Origin: Trichobilharzia regenti
Lineage: Eukaryota; Platyhelminthes; Trematoda; Strigeidida; Schistosomatidae
NCBI GenBank assembly: GCA_944472135.2
Contig: OX235263.1
Span: 35,455,379 to 35,519,378, forward strand
Length of the DNA stretch: 64,000 bases
Direction: 5' to 3'
Position 1 is the first letter of the stretch. Every line of letters begins with the position of its first letter. This document shows, one piece after another, positions 33,951-46,129 of the stretch. The notes beneath the pieces were generated by a model that was not told the DNA's origin, did not search any database, and was given only the letters and a program-made list of their open reading frames with translations. Both the position numbers and the translations under genes were made by a program.

Positions 33951-34370
33951 TGAGTCAGTCATGTATGAAAGTATCTTCAAACAAACAATTATTGTCATCA
34001 TTAATATTGTAATAAATTCTGTTTGTTTATTTATTTATTTATTCTTTTAAATTTTCTCATGATATGCAAATAAATGTCTAGGATATGATGCATGAATAAT
34101 GTTCAGACGACCAGGGAAAATTGGAACATTTGACCAACTTCAATTAAGTATGGTTCATATGAGATACTTCTGAAAAATGCTATATTATGGATGTGCATTC
34201 CTGTTATTGAAAACATTCGGTATTCTAAATTATTTACTGAATATTTATTTGATCTATGATCTATGACAGAACACTGTATTCACATCTAACTCCCCGCTCT
34301 TCCAGCCTTACTGCACAGTTTGTTTATATTTTGCAGGATATTTTCTAAATACTTGGATTTTTATGTACAA

Positions 34371-34525
34371 AAACGGTGCGTACTGTTGAAGAGTCCCAAA
34401 CTAGGACGAAACGGCTGTCCAGTACTCCCTGGTTTTCCAGTGGTTCTCTAACTGATGTCAGCTCATGATTAGATCCTCCATGCAATCAAACAAAATCCCT
34501 ACAAAACCAATACTTGACAATTAAA
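34371..34525 (+). mobile_element. Second hammerhead-SINE family, 3' part
   Basis: Starts within the hammerhead: GTACTG (stem I), TTGAAGA core, stem II GTCCC/AGGAC, GAAAC, GGCTG, TC, CAGTAC (34380-34425). It continues through the conserved end 'ctgatgtcagctcatgat' to the terminal 'accaatacttgac'. C3 of the core is U. The tRNA head is missing. Confidence 0.7.
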
Positions 34526-34671
34526 TATGAAAAAAATATACAGTGTCTATAAATAATGTAAATTGTAAGACTGTGGACATGATATGCTTTGACATATGAT
34601 GACTTAGATTGAGAACATGAATGCTGTACAAATTCGTATCATGATATGACTATCTGGAATAGTCTTGTATT

Positions 34672-35300
34672 TTGATTGCACACTAGTAACTAGTATGATG
34701 TGCCTATTCCTTTCTTTTTGGTGCAGACTGAATTCAATCAGTTAGGTTTTCAATGTGGCCAGGGTCAGGCTGGAAAAGAGCTAGTAGTCATCAGGCCAAA
34801 ATATGGAACCAGTCAGTGGAATCTACAACAGTTAGTTTAAACCAGCCAGCCACGTAGGAAGGTGTAGACTCCCTGACTGGCTGGTTGGAGTCCTCGGGAT
34901 GGTAGAAACCAATGGCTGGAAACAATTGGTGATATGGCTCAAAATCGTTCACAATGGCGCAGATGCATCCACTCCTTGTGACTTATGGTTTTCAATGAAA
35001 CTGTTTTGTTCTTTGTTATTACTACTCCTTTGTCTCACACCTCAACTTACTGTCTCTATTATGCATTTCTTCTACTTTCTTCTCTTGCTTTATGTGCTAC
35101 AAGGAGTGTGGCGACTCGAACTGTCGCACATCGTTGCAAAGTTCCATGTGGAAAACAGACAGACAGCAATGTGGCCACCATGAAATTAGGTAGCTCACCA
35201 TCATGGTGTATAGTGATTTGATAATATTAGATGGTTGGAGACAATAGGCAGTGAACTGAAATAATCTTGTCGTCAATTTGTTATAACTGCACTGAACTGA
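34672..35300 (-). mobile_element. SINE family 3, split by non-LTR insertion
   Basis: Parts at 34672-34761 and 35178-35300 match the continuous SINE at 48.3-48.45 kb. Between them is a retrotransposon 3' fragment. The 11-bp direct repeat CAATGTGGCCA at 34751-34761 and 35167-35177 is the target-site duplication. Confidence 0.8.
34762..35166 (+). mobile_element. 5'-truncated non-LTR insertion with 11-bp TSD
   Basis: A 405-bp 3' end of the RWLGHV family. It encodes the tail GDMAQNRSQWRRCIHSL and ends in ACAGACAG. It is flanked by an 11-bp duplication of the host SINE, so both ends are exactly known: the element begins 'gggtcaggctgg' and ends 'acagacagacag'. It is a clean example of target-primed 5' truncation. 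Confidence 0.85.
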
Positions 35301-35429
35301 ATGAAAACCGCAGTCACTTTGTTCTGTCTGCGCCTGCCTAATATGCCTATCCGCCTGTGGTACCTTCCGATTCACTGAGCCAAGCAAATATCAAAAGATA
35401 AAGGCTGGTCTGTAATCACCACTACAACT

Positions 35430-35560
35430 ATTAGGAAAACAACACATCGTAGCGTGGCAACGTCCCTAACTGCAGCACTGGGTGACATGGGTTCGAGTTT
35501 CAGAAGGTACATGAGTTCCTTTAAGGTTACAGATACGCCTTGCTGACTGGTGAGTGCCAA
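35430..35560 (+). mobile_element. SINE family 3 fragment
   Basis: The plus strand shows the tRNA-like B box GGGTTCGAGTTTC (35490-35502) and 'tgctgactggtgagtgccaac' of SINE family 3. The A-box side is eroded. Confidence 0.55.
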
Positions 35561-35564
35561 CTAA

Positions 35565-36735
35565 TACGAAACATAGGTCGAACAAGGCTTCCTTTCGATT
35601 GTCTCCAACAATCTGATATCATCAAATAGTCTTGCATTGCTAGAATGCTGGGTGAGATGGTGGGTAATACAACTGGAAGTAAGGCATAAATCTCGGCTGC
35701 ATTAAGATTTAAACACTGTACCTGCATTACGTACTAATCTGCCTCTCTAACAGGTGATTTATGAAACACAGATGAAATCTGTGTTATTACTTCATCGAGT
35801 TTTATTGTTTATCTGCTATGGAGGGTGGCAATAACTTTATAGGCTACTGGTTTGAACCCTGCAGTGACCCAAAGTTCCGTTTCACCTTCAACCATGAATT
35901 GTTATACATGCTGTTTTTTACATCTAAACTTAAGACACATAAACCAGAGTTTCACACACTCTAAAAGAAATAATGTCTATTGCTATTATTATTACTATTA
36001 TTATAAACAGTTTATTCTAGGAATATGTTTATCAGTTAGATAACACAGATGAAGTCTGTTTATTGCCTCGTCTTCGTCAGACAGATGTTACATCACTCAC
36101 TGAGCTATAGACAATGTTGTATAAGCTTTCCGTTTATCTTTTTACGCCATGCGATTAACTGATTATTGTGTTGTTGTTTTTTCTCTCGACGAAAACAAGG
36201 ATGTCTAGTCTGTTAACAAAAACACTGATAGACTTTGTCACCAGGTGACAAAAAAATCCCCCTGAAAATTCTCTGTCTCTCTCTCTCTCAACTTCATTTA
36301 TGCTGAACTATGTGCTACTTATAACGATAGATATAAGTAGTAAATGGTGTGACGTATTCTGAAAAAATAATAACTGTTTAAGTCGCCACTGAAGAAATAA
36401 GAAACTTAGTACAAGAATCGAATGCTTGAAGCAAAATAGAAAACACTATTACCTAATAATGCAAAATACTGATATAACCAGCAAAAAATGTAATGAATGA
36501 TGGTTCAAAACTTTATTTATACTCACTCTAGTTTGTCCCAACAAAACGATGCAACTTTTCTCACTAGCCTTGTTTGCTATAATGCTAAAAATTGAGTACG
36601 TATTTAGGATTCACTAATTCACTACTCACCAACCGTAAATAAGAAGCTTTTATATATACGACTGCAATTCAAGGGCGATATAAAAAGAGAAATAATTACG
36701 AAGAAATTAATGCTGAAGAACTACACGTCTAAGTC
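35565..36735. other. Mostly unassigned; one repeated motif
   Basis: No gene is seen. A motif 'aacacagatgaa(a/g)tctgt...cttcatcgag' occurs at 35768-35800 and in similar form at 36043-36075, so a diverged repeat pair about 275 bp apart may lie here. A short (TC)n is at 36268-36288. Confidence 0.4.
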
Positions 36736-36739
36736 TCTA

Positions 36740-37480
36740 CATGACTGATGGTGATTCCTCGATTGAAACATGAAGTACCTAGACTAGCTACCTCTTCTTG
36801 TAACTACCAATTCCACTGCGCTTGTAGTGGAGCGAGTTATATTGGCCGTTGCTCTAGGAAGTTGATTTTTTGTGCTTGGTCAGGAACATCTACCAGTATG
36901 GCTAAGTTAAGTAAAAACCGTCAACAGTTCGATATTAAACTACCTGGTCCAAACAGGCTGGCCACAAAGCAAGCCAGCATTGAAGAATCCTTCTCTATTA
37001 CCTACCGGGTACCAAATAAATTGTTAAAAGCATCGAAGTACCGCATGCTTCAAACAGCAAAGGTTATTGCAATTCACCTTAAACAATCGGTACTCTGTGT
37101 GCAAAAGAGGCAGATCCAGCCACTACTACTGCCCTGGCTAGCCTTCAGTAGAGACTGGAAATTCATAAACTTCTATGATTATCTTTCCTGATATTCAGTG
37201 TGTATTATTATGTTTATGTTACTGAACTGTGATCTATTCATATTATTATTGATTTGCGGTTATTTAAACAATAATTTTGTTCATAACACCGAATCATTCA
37301 CTACTATTATGTATATATAGCTGTAGTGCCTGACGATGAAATTATGGAAAAGAGTACTTTTTTTCAGTAACCATTCTTTTGAATATTCACTAATCAGATC
37401 TTGAATAATGCACCATTCAAAGGTAGGCCTTAATATTACAATTTTAAAGTTAGACATATTCATGTCCTAAAGTTCTGAAG
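36740..37480 (+). mobile_element. PLE remnant: GIY-YIG C-terminus
   Basis: The plus-strand frame from 36748 reads SSCNYQFHCACSGASYIGRC (linker and GIY-YIG), then ITYRVPNKLLKASKYRMLQT, IAIHLKQSVLCVQKR and PLLLPWLAF to a stop at 37191. The same order appears in the remnant at 10966-12540. The downstream part (37200-37480) lacks coding sequence and could be the terminal repeat. RT is missing. The GIY-YIG triad is intact, but the catalytic Arg/Glu region appears disturbed. Confidence 0.75.
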
Positions 37481-37689
37481 GTATGTGGAATTCTGTCTTC
37501 GTCTAAAATATCCTCGAATTTGTTCAACTTCTTCAGTCAAGCAGCAGTCTGTTTTTGTGTTTGGTGATACAGAGGACAAACGTACTAAACGGTGTATTCT
37601 TTCTTATTTATTTGTGATACATCAGATGGATATTTAATCAGAAAGACGAAAATTCAGATACACAGACTTTCACATCTAAGTTAAAATTG

Positions 37690-38092
37690 ATTTCAGGATT
37701 TCATCATGAACTGATATCGATAGAATTCACACTGGTGGAAGTTGGAATTCATGGGCTGACCATTGGATCGGGTCTCAGTGGTTTAGTGATCCACGAGCTC
37801 GCTAGCCTTGAAACCACAAGGTCCTGGTTTGGAAAGCAACAGGCTGTTGGAAATATTCTTTGTGACCCGCCCGCCAAGTTTCTGATCCGTATAGCAGAAC
37901 TGACATGACGTTTGTATTGAAAATCCGATTGAATTTTGTTGTTGATGCTGAGTTGAATGACGAAGAATTCCAGATTGGTTTCAGGTTGATGAATGTGTTT
38001 CTCGCCTTCCCGATTCTCGCTCGATTTGACAACCTCGTCCGTTCTGACTGCCTGTAGTTGAGACAATGCTCCCTAGATAAGACAGATAGATA
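37690..38092. mobile_element. Hammerhead-SINE head fused to RTE fragment
   Basis: 37690-37855 is a plus-strand tRNA-like head of the second hammerhead SINE (TCTCAGTGGTTTAG). 37860-38092 is a minus-strand RTE fragment (frames give VLLYGSETWRAGHKE and LKPIWNSSSF). Both are truncated at their junction. Confidence 0.65.
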
Positions 38093-38626
38093 AAACCTTA
38101 TCAAATGAAGTTATCATAATTACATCACACATTATAAAAGGTTAGCTGGTTAAAGTTTGTGTCAAGTAATCTGCAATTGAATTAGATCGAGATTTTTACT
38201 TCTTAATACTAGTCACATCTGAAGATCAGACTCGGCTTATGACTTCTTAGAAATGTTCATTTACATCGTTATAAATCTAAACATTTGCAGTGGCATTGTT
38301 AGTTAGACACCTTTATCAAGATTACTCAATTCCTCTGAATTCAATATGCACTCGAGCATAAATGCTGTTTAATAAAATGCTATTACTTTTAAAACAAATT
38401 TAAGATATCGGCAGAAGTTTACCATAAAAAGACTGTAGACCCTTAGATGGAATTTTAATTTTCTGAAGCAAAGAATGCTATGACTGTTCTGTGATGCTGT
38501 ATACGACCCAACAACTCAGTTCCCTTATTCATCCAATGTATTTGATAGTGTGAATACTACTAGTGTGACCTACATGAATTTGAAGCGGGAGCGGGGGCTA
38601 TAATGCAAGGTAGCTTTCTAACAGTA

Positions 38627-39290
38627 CTAGACTGACTGCAGACTGGTTTTAACATAATTCTTTGCACATATGTGAGGCAGTTTGAGTTGCCACATTCCGT
38701 AAAGAACACAAAGCAAGAGAAAAGAGTAAAGGGAGGTTCAAAAGGGAAATGATCAACAGAAGTGTGAGGGAAAAACAAAAGAGTTTAACTGGATGCGATA
38801 ATCTGAAAAGAGTGAATGCACCTGAGCTGCCAGTGAGAAAGATTCTAAGGCATGTCACCAGATGTCTCCAGCCTTCATTAGTTTGTACTATCCCGAGGAC
38901 CTCATTCCTGATGTGGCTGGCTTAAACTAACTGTTGTGGATTTCATTGACTGATGAAGCCATGGTTGGGTCTGACCACCACTAGCTCTTTGTCAATCTGA
39001 ACCTCTGTCAGCTAACATTACCCATGAAGAAAGGCAATGACTAGGCATGAGTAAAACATGTCCTAGCCACCTGAAACAATCTAGCTTACCAACCGGGTCG
39101 ACTGATTTTCCCTCCTTACCTAGCCCTCGACTCCTACCTTCAATATCGCTCACTCTATTATACCACCTGAAACGGGAGATAGAATGCAGACACCTATGAT
39201 CAAAGACTGCTAGCTTTCTCATGTCTTCTAATTTTAGTCACTATTTCTCTCAGTCATAAAAGAGGACGGAGTGAACTGTTAAGCAGTACA
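38627..39290 (-). mobile_element. Non-LTR retrotransposon C-terminal fragment (RWLGHV family)
   Basis: Minus strand, from 39222: KLAVFDHRCLHSISRFRWYN, GKEGKSVDPVGKLDCFRWLG, HVLLMPSHCL, then the 3' UTR shared with the copies at 6.0-6.5 and 34.8-35.2 kb. It is the longest of the three. The 3' end lies near 38627 ('ctgactgcagact'). Frameshifts are present. Confidence 0.75.
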
Positions 39291-39704
39291 CACGTACTAG
39301 ACTTCCTTGATAATTTCACATACAACTGATCATCAAAAAACATTTCGAACAAAATTTAGCCTTGAATTCTTCAGTGAATGAATTTTGAATATTTAATGAG
39401 GTATTGCTTACTGGGCATACACTCCAAAAATGATTCATGATTCTAAGAGAGATTCACTACTGTCCCGTTGTGTTAAATTACGCGTCTATGGTATTTGTAA
39501 ATACTGAATTAAGTTCACTTAATTCCAAGTTTTAGTTTATTTACCACGTGTTTCAGATAACTTGCGTATTCGTAAATTAAGACTTTATGCAGTTACGAAG
39601 AAATATATTTGCAGTGTTTTTACTCTAGGTAAAAAAAAACATACAGATTCACATTATAAGATTTTAATTCTACTTCCCCTTATTTTTGTGCAGTTTTGTT
39701 CTCT

Positions 39705-40000
39705 GAGTTGGATGGTTTAGTTGCGAAGCTTTCATTGCCTTACTGGACAACATTCTCAGCGCATATTTCGATTTGAAGTAACCTTTTAAAATTTCCCACT
39801 CGTTTATTGGTCATTTCTCATGGTAACCTTGAATGAACATTTTAAAAAATAACCAATTAGGTTCAAGGTTGCCAAAAGAGATGACCAATAAACTTGTGGA
39901 GAGTTTTAAAGAACTTAACTTCAAATTGAAGTATCCACTGAGGATGTTGTCTTGTGAAACAATGAAAACTTCACAACACTAAACTATCCAACTCAGGGGG
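39705..40000. mobile_element. Inverted pair of PLE terminal repeats
   Basis: 39705-39830 and about 39858-40000 are inverted copies ('ctctgagttggatggtttagttgcgaag' and its complement). The same block ends the PLE remnants at 19.2 and 40.7 kb and stands alone at 46.99-47.1 and 53.8 kb. No coding sequence is enclosed. A (G)9 run follows at 39996-40004. Confidence 0.65.
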
Positions 40001-40658
40001 GGGGCAACTACTCTAAAATTCCCTCACCCCCTTGAACTGCAAATCTTCTTCATCACTTCCCTCTATACAACACCGTCTGACAAATTGTTGCTATCTGCCT
40101 TTAGAAATTCTTTTCTCTTAGTAGGTTACAAATAACACCTTCACACCTTCTAAAGTTTATAAAACCGACCAACTTCATGCACTGTTTTTAAGCTATGGTC
40201 AAGTACTGAGAACCAATATCAAAAACGTATTTAATATGTGAGGGTTTGGTCAAATATACATTTTTTCCAGACTGAGGCAAGTATTAACGTGTTCACAACA
40301 AAGATTCATTGTTATTCTCATAATAGATAACGTGTTATCAAAATAAATTTGTATGCATATGAGTAGAGGACAGTATGGAATAACGTGTGCGCGCATGTAA
40401 AATATGAGATTTGACAGGTGCTTTTATTGAGTTAGACTACTACATACTTGATATTGTTTTGGTTGTTACCTGAGTAATGCACCACTTCTGACAGTTCACA
40501 ATATCACTAAAATCTTGAAATTATGGTTTTTAAGGTAAGACAATTCTCATTCAGATCGTGATTATCACTCTGATACATAAGATGATATATTTCAGGTGCA
40601 AAAAGGCTGGTTATTACTGTCAGTAGTTTTAAAATTGCAATTAAACACATTCATTCTT

Positions 40659-42008
40659 TGCAATTAATAGTGTCCTCTGAGCTGGTTGGCTTAGTTGCGG
40701 AACTTTCGTCATCCATCTGGACAACATCCCCTTTCAGCTCAATATTTAGCATAAAGTGAACTCATTTAAATTTTTCATGAGCGATATAATTGCGTCTCCT
40801 GGTAAACATCTTCACATATGCATTGATCATTTTCTATTGACTTGGACTTTAAACTTTCTGGTCAAATGGTTCACTTTTTATTAGTTGGTATATTTCGTCT
40901 ATATTAACATGTTTGTTGATTGCATATTCGTTTGAGTACCAGGCTTCTAGGAATTACCTCTGTCTAAGATTTTGACATTATCCCAATCAAACTGATGTCC
41001 ATTATTGTCTATATGCATTGGTGTGAAACAGGAATGAATATATATCGTGTCTTTTCACGGTTGATTTGTGTTCTAAGATTCGAATTCGAAGGGGACACCA
41101 GTTTCGGCCGATGTAGTGCCTGTTACAGTTCATAAATGTAATTTATTTTGTAAATGGTATTAATTTTGTCTCCTTTTTCTGTTGGATGTGTCTTTCGGTT
41201 TGCATAATATCAAATTAAGCGATTCGACTGGCTTGTGTGCTACATCTATATCAAACGGTTTCAGTATTCTAGCTGTTATTTCAGAGATATTTTCCATGTA
41301 TTGTAGGATGAATTTTCTTGTAGTCTTTGATGGTGGTTCTTTGTTGGTGTTGTGATTCCATTTTAAACACTTTTTGATGAAATTTTGTGGATAACCATTC
41401 TTTTTGAAGACAGTTTGTAGGTATTTTTCTTCCATTCTTTTCAACTCTGGGAATGCTACAGTGTTTTTGAACTCTTTTAAACAGTGTCTGCACACAGTTT
41501 CTTTTGTGAGTAATTGGCTTGTTGCAAGTGTAGTTGAGTATATGATCTGTGTGCGTTGATTTTCTATATACATGTGTTTCTAAATTTCCTGTGTTGATTC
41601 TCCTGATTAGGACATCTAAACATGGGATTTTGTTATCTAATTCTTCTTCTCTCATGAATTTGATGTCTTCAAATATGTTGTTTATTACTTTATGGGTATA
41701 CTCTAAATCATTTCTCTTAATTATCACAAATGTCTCGTCAATGTAACGTACCCAGATTTTTGATTTCATTAATTCTAATCTTTGCATAACGGCTTCAGTT
41801 ATTAATCCTGATATGTGTGATCCCTTTGGTGTTCCTTTTATCTGTTCACATATTTGATTATTGAATTGGAAGTATGTTGTAAGGCATAATTTTATGAGTT
41901 CTATCCAAATTGAACATTGCGTTTTTATGTTTTCATCACTATGGAGTAATTGTTGCATAGTGTCTGTTGCTAGTTTTGGACTAATTGAAGTGTATATAAT
42001 GCTGTGAC
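40659..42008 (-). mobile_element. PLE remnant: RT palm to GIY-YIG, copy 2
   Basis: Sister of 19192-20750. Minus-strand frames: YTSISPKLATDT, QICEQIKGTPKGSHISGLI, WVRYIDETFVII (YIDD changed to YIDE), PCLDVLIRRI, the KKNGYPQNFIKK linker, RHYIGRNWCPLRIRI (GIY-YIG), tail PFDQKV. It is truncated at about 42008, inside RT, earlier than copy 1. The two copies have different changes at the second catalytic Asp, so the inserting parent was probably intact. Confidence 0.9.
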
Positions 42009-42925
42009 AACAATCCTCTAATACTTTCAAAGGGTCGAAATACAAGTGGATTGATTGTGTTAACAGATAAAATCCTCCAGAACCATAAGTAATTCTTTTC
42101 TGACCAGGCAGAATTGAAGTTAAAGAAGCACACAGCTAGAGAAACTTGTCTGAAATTTGAAAGAAACAACAACAACAAAAGAACCCCAATGAGTGTACAT
42201 TGATTGGTATCTTTTTGATGAATATAAATTAGGCATATTCATTCATAAATATAAGCTATACATTTCTTTATTTTTTCACAGTATGATATGAATTTTTACG
42301 ATTCACTTCAGTGTATATATTCGGCAATAACAACAAAAAATATAATGAATTAAAAAGGTTTTCATCAATTTTTTACAAGTTTTACGCTTTGTAAAAATCC
42401 ATCAGTATATATTGTATTTCTTCAGTAAACTAACATGTCAGTGCTAGATTTTGTCTGGCTGTCAAAATATATCAAGTAAAACTTGGTCTGCTGTGTCTTC
42501 TGAAGTGACAGGTTTTCATTCTAATTATCTTCTTTGAACTTAAGTTTCTTTCTGGCAAACACTAAGACTTATCCCCATAGTCTGATTAGTTACACAGTAA
42601 CAATAACAATATTGGTTTTAAACTGACTGATTAGTTGTCTAGGTATATGCTACTGTCGTTCAGTATGTGCTGACAGATTTACTATATTTATCTGCTAACA
42701 AGATTAGATCAGCATCGAAATGTTTGACTGTTAATTCTCTCTGCGTCCAAGTAGTCAATGTAACATTATGCATACATTGCACAGGTGTCAAGAGTTCGAG
42801 TCCCAAAAGCTGAGAATATGTCCTGCTGAAGAGTAACGGCAAAGTCGACACTTAGGTCTTAGAGCATCTTGCCAACTGCTTTCAATTACTTAACACATTA
42901 CATTTAATTCAAATAATAGTAATAA
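42009..42925. other. Mostly unassigned; weak tRNA-like B box
   Basis: AT-rich. Around 42779-42800 'gtcaagagttcgagtccc' looks like a B box, and 'aagtagtcaatgtaac' upstream like a weak A box, so 42740-42860 may be a decayed SINE. Nothing else is seen. Confidence 0.4.
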
Positions 42926-42929
42926 TAAC

Positions 42930-44640
42930 CTACTTTATTCCAAAAACAGTACTTATAATTTTAGAATGGAATTCTCAGCATTTGTTACAATATTGCATCT
43001 GATTTACTCAAAATACAAATAAAATTAAACACTGAAACAAAATTAACCACAGGAATTGGTCCACATTTACGATATAAAGTCAAAAATATTCGAAGTACGA
43101 ATTTAGAATATTAAATATAATAATAATAAAAACGGTAAATTTGTTTCAAATAGTATTGTCGATTCAGTTTGAAAAATTCAGCGTCTTATAGATTACGGAA
43201 TCTAATGTTCTGTTGATACAATATGGGGAGGGGAAATACAAAATTAACAGTTATAACACAGCTTAAATGATGTTCACACTTATGAGAAAATAAACAAATA
43301 AAGACAAAAAGTTGAGAGGATTATAAATATAAGAAATACAGTAACAGTAAAGGTTGATTTTGTAAGGGATCAAAGAAGGTTAGTTAGTTCGCCCCTGACA
43401 CTGTTTTCATCATATAAAATACGTACCGCCAAATATGGTAAAGTGGAATTTTTATACTTAGACGTAAATGCATAAAGTCTCCTGAAAAGACTTCTTGTTT
43501 TACCTGAGGAGACACAAGGTTGGAGCTGCGGGTAAAGTGGATGCTCACAGTCTGACAAGATTACTTTACCAAATTTGTTGCATGAAATCAAGTGCCTATC
43601 AATGACAATATCAGTGACATGGCCCAATAGGATACCACTCTCCCTATTGACTGACGGTCTTCAGAGTTCTACGAAGTATGACATGGTCTTTTTTAAGCAA
43701 TCCAAGAAAGAATAAGGGTGAACAGGAAAGACGAATGGGTGAGATGCACGAGTTGACAAACTGTAAGCGGAGGAGGGGTTGGTTTAGGTATGCCTGAGTG
43801 CCTTAACGTCTTAATGTAAAACGTCAGACGAAATATTCTTTTAGAAATCGCTAAGACATGGAAAGACCAGGATAGGTAGGTCAGAAGAAAGAATTAATCC
43901 AAGATACTTAACTTCAGACTTGATTTCTACATCAACAGCATCAATTTTGTAACGGTCATACGATCCATTTCATTTAACTTCCTTTTACATTGGAAACTGA
44001 AATTAACAGTCTGACATTTTTATTTTTATTTTTTTTTTTATTTTTGATTACAGCTTGATTCCACACCGTATTTTTGATACAAGTATGGAATTTTCAGCGT
44101 GGATATCGGTAGCCCAAATTTCGCAGGCTGACCATAGATATCAGGTGTGCGTCGGCGTGGGCTCGAACCTCGGACCATGTGCATGGTCGCCGAGAGTCCT
44201 AACCAGGATTTAGTTTAAGACCATTAGACGAAGACCATTTGCCAACTCCTGATAGAAAGCTGTTCATCTTGGTACAGTCTAGCTGGGAGTTAACAGACAT
44301 TGAAATAGTCAGATTGTCCACACACTTAACAAAGTTTATTTTGATCATCAGAGCGAGGCAAGTCATGCAAGAAGAAAGAAAACAGAAAAGGAGAAAGGAC
44401 AGCACCTTGAGGGACACCAGCTTCAGTAGTCAATGGAGTGGACGACTTCCCCAGAAATACAGTATACTGCTTTCTTCCTGAGAAATAAGAATGCAGACAT
44501 TTGACGACCCATTAGTCAGTTTGAGTTTCAACATGCTTGTTTTACAAAATGACCCCAGTTACTAAGTCGAAAGCAGATTTGTAATCTAGGAAGGTGGAGC
44601 GAAAAAATTTAGCTCCCTTGTCTAAACTATACTAAGTAAT
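42930..44640 (-). mobile_element. CR1-like non-LTR retrotransposon, decayed
   Basis: Minus-strand frames give FLDYKSAFDLV (RT motif), YFSGRKQYTVFLGKSS, EAGVPQGAVLSPFLFSFFLH, a degraded catalytic block (KCVDNLTIS, for Y/F-A-D-D-L), NGLKLNPG, SEVKYLGLILSSDLP, and the C-terminal LLGHVTDIVIDRHLIS...KTRSLFRRLYAF. This order is typical of CR1/jockey-type elements such as schistosome SR1. A SINE splits it at 44020-44205. The first catalytic Asp is changed to V. The 5' part is missing. Confidence 0.85.
44020..44205 (-). mobile_element. tRNA-SINE with A-rich tail, nested in CR1-like
   Basis: Minus strand: tRNA-like head (B-box-like GGTTCGAGCCC, 44159-44169), body and A-rich tail (T tract 44020-44045 on the plus strand). 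It separates 'ggatttagtttaag' from 'gacagtctgacattt' of the CR1-like element. The family is that of 32541-32731 and 54462-54656. Confidence 0.8.
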
Positions 44641-44644
44641 CTTA

Positions 44645-44782
44645 GACAATCCCCTGCCGATGTACACCTGATATCTATGGTCGGCCTGCAAAATTTGGGC
44701 AACCAACATCTTATGCTGAAAATTCCTTGCTTGTACCAAAAATACAGTGTGGAATCAAGCTGTAATAAAAAAAATCGATGGG
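44645..44782 (+). mobile_element. tRNA-SINE with A-rich tail, truncated
   Basis: Plus-strand body of the same SINE ('cacctgatatctatggtcggcc' to 'ggaatcaagctgtaa' and an A tract at 44764-44773). The tRNA head is truncated. It lies at the 5' break of the CR1-like element, in the opposite orientation to the nested copy. Confidence 0.7.
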
Positions 44783-45490
44783 AGAATTTGCATTCAATCC
44801 TTGTTTATTTACATTATTCACTATTCTTAATCTAAAACCAAATGACATTCACAGTAGTTCTACGTTTAATCTTATCACTGCGTACCCTTTTTTTTCTTAG
44901 CAAGCATTTTGAGTCTTCCATAATATAAAAAAGGTGCAATAATTGAATCAATACCAGGTTATTTATATGTGCATGAGTAACTAGTTTGTGGAACGTGATA
45001 CATTGTTTTCTACTTCAAATGAAACCTTTCGTTTTGTACAATATTGTCCTGGCCTATCTTCTATGAACTATTTATTCTGTGCCTGTACACTAGTTAAATG
45101 TATTTAAAGACCTTAATGAAAGTAACATAATCTTACCTTGATCGTATAACATGTAACCATTTTTTTGGTTTTACGATCAATAGATTCCAGCACTTTTTCT
45201 GTCCAGACAGAGGTCAATTTACAGCATATGTCATTAGAATCAGTCTCGAATGCCTATTCCAATTATGCGACAATTGATTTATGTATTTTTATGCATAAAT
45301 TGACATAGTTTTGAGTATACACGTGTGTTTAGCAAGTATAAAGAACAAACATTTGTATGTGTCATATTTATTTGTAAGAATAGTTTTGAAACTTCTAATA
45401 GTCTTATTTCATACAACGTAGATGAATTTATTTTTAAAGATTCATTTGATACCTTATTCAACTACTTTTAGTTAGATTTAGAGTAAATAA
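44783..45490. other. No recognised feature
   Basis: AT-rich DNA; nothing identified. Confidence 0.45.
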
Positions 45491-45494
45491 CGTC

Positions 45495-45780
45495 AACAGG
45501 CCTGGATAGTCATTTCATCCTAGTTTAGGACTCTTCAACAGTACATACTCTCAGGAGTTCATACCTAGGAACTTCCTGTTACGACCCTATCCAATGACGC
45601 ATAAATTCCAAGTTTTACCTCTTCGTGATATTAGGGTGACCATTAGCCAATGTCATCGGCGAACATTTGTCCTCAAACCTGACCTAGTGTACTCGACTAG
45701 TCACGAATTCTTACTAGTACTCCAGATGATTTCGTTTTGTAGCCGGTTGCCAGCTAGCAGCAGATCAAGTGTGTGATTAT
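45495..45780 (-). mobile_element. Second hammerhead-SINE family copy
   Basis: Minus strand: GTACTG, TTGAAGA, stem II GTCCTAAACTAGGAT, GAAA, then a changed stem III (45507-45550), with a recognisable 5' body up to 45780. C3 of the core is U. The tRNA head is degraded (45560-45600). Confidence 0.65.
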
Positions 45781-46129
45781 GGACTGATATCAATTAGAGA
45801 ACCTGGAAAAACCCGTAATCTTAACAAAGGGATTATTTGTATAATCAATATATATATCTAAAGTCTATTACGATGGGAAGAAATCTCTGTAAACCTAATA
45901 GTGTTTCGTCTTATTTCAACACACGTGATTTACATTTTTACCTTTTAATTAGAAAGAAAAATGCTGCAGTTTTGATAAATTTTGTGATCACAGCTGGAAA
46001 TCATTGTGAATGAACATTCTTTAGTTAATGTAATTTTTAATTAGATGGAAATTGTAACCATTCAAATTCATTAGAACTTCGCTCGAACTGTATATGGATA
46101 TTTGAAACCAGAATCTTATTTTCTTTGAA

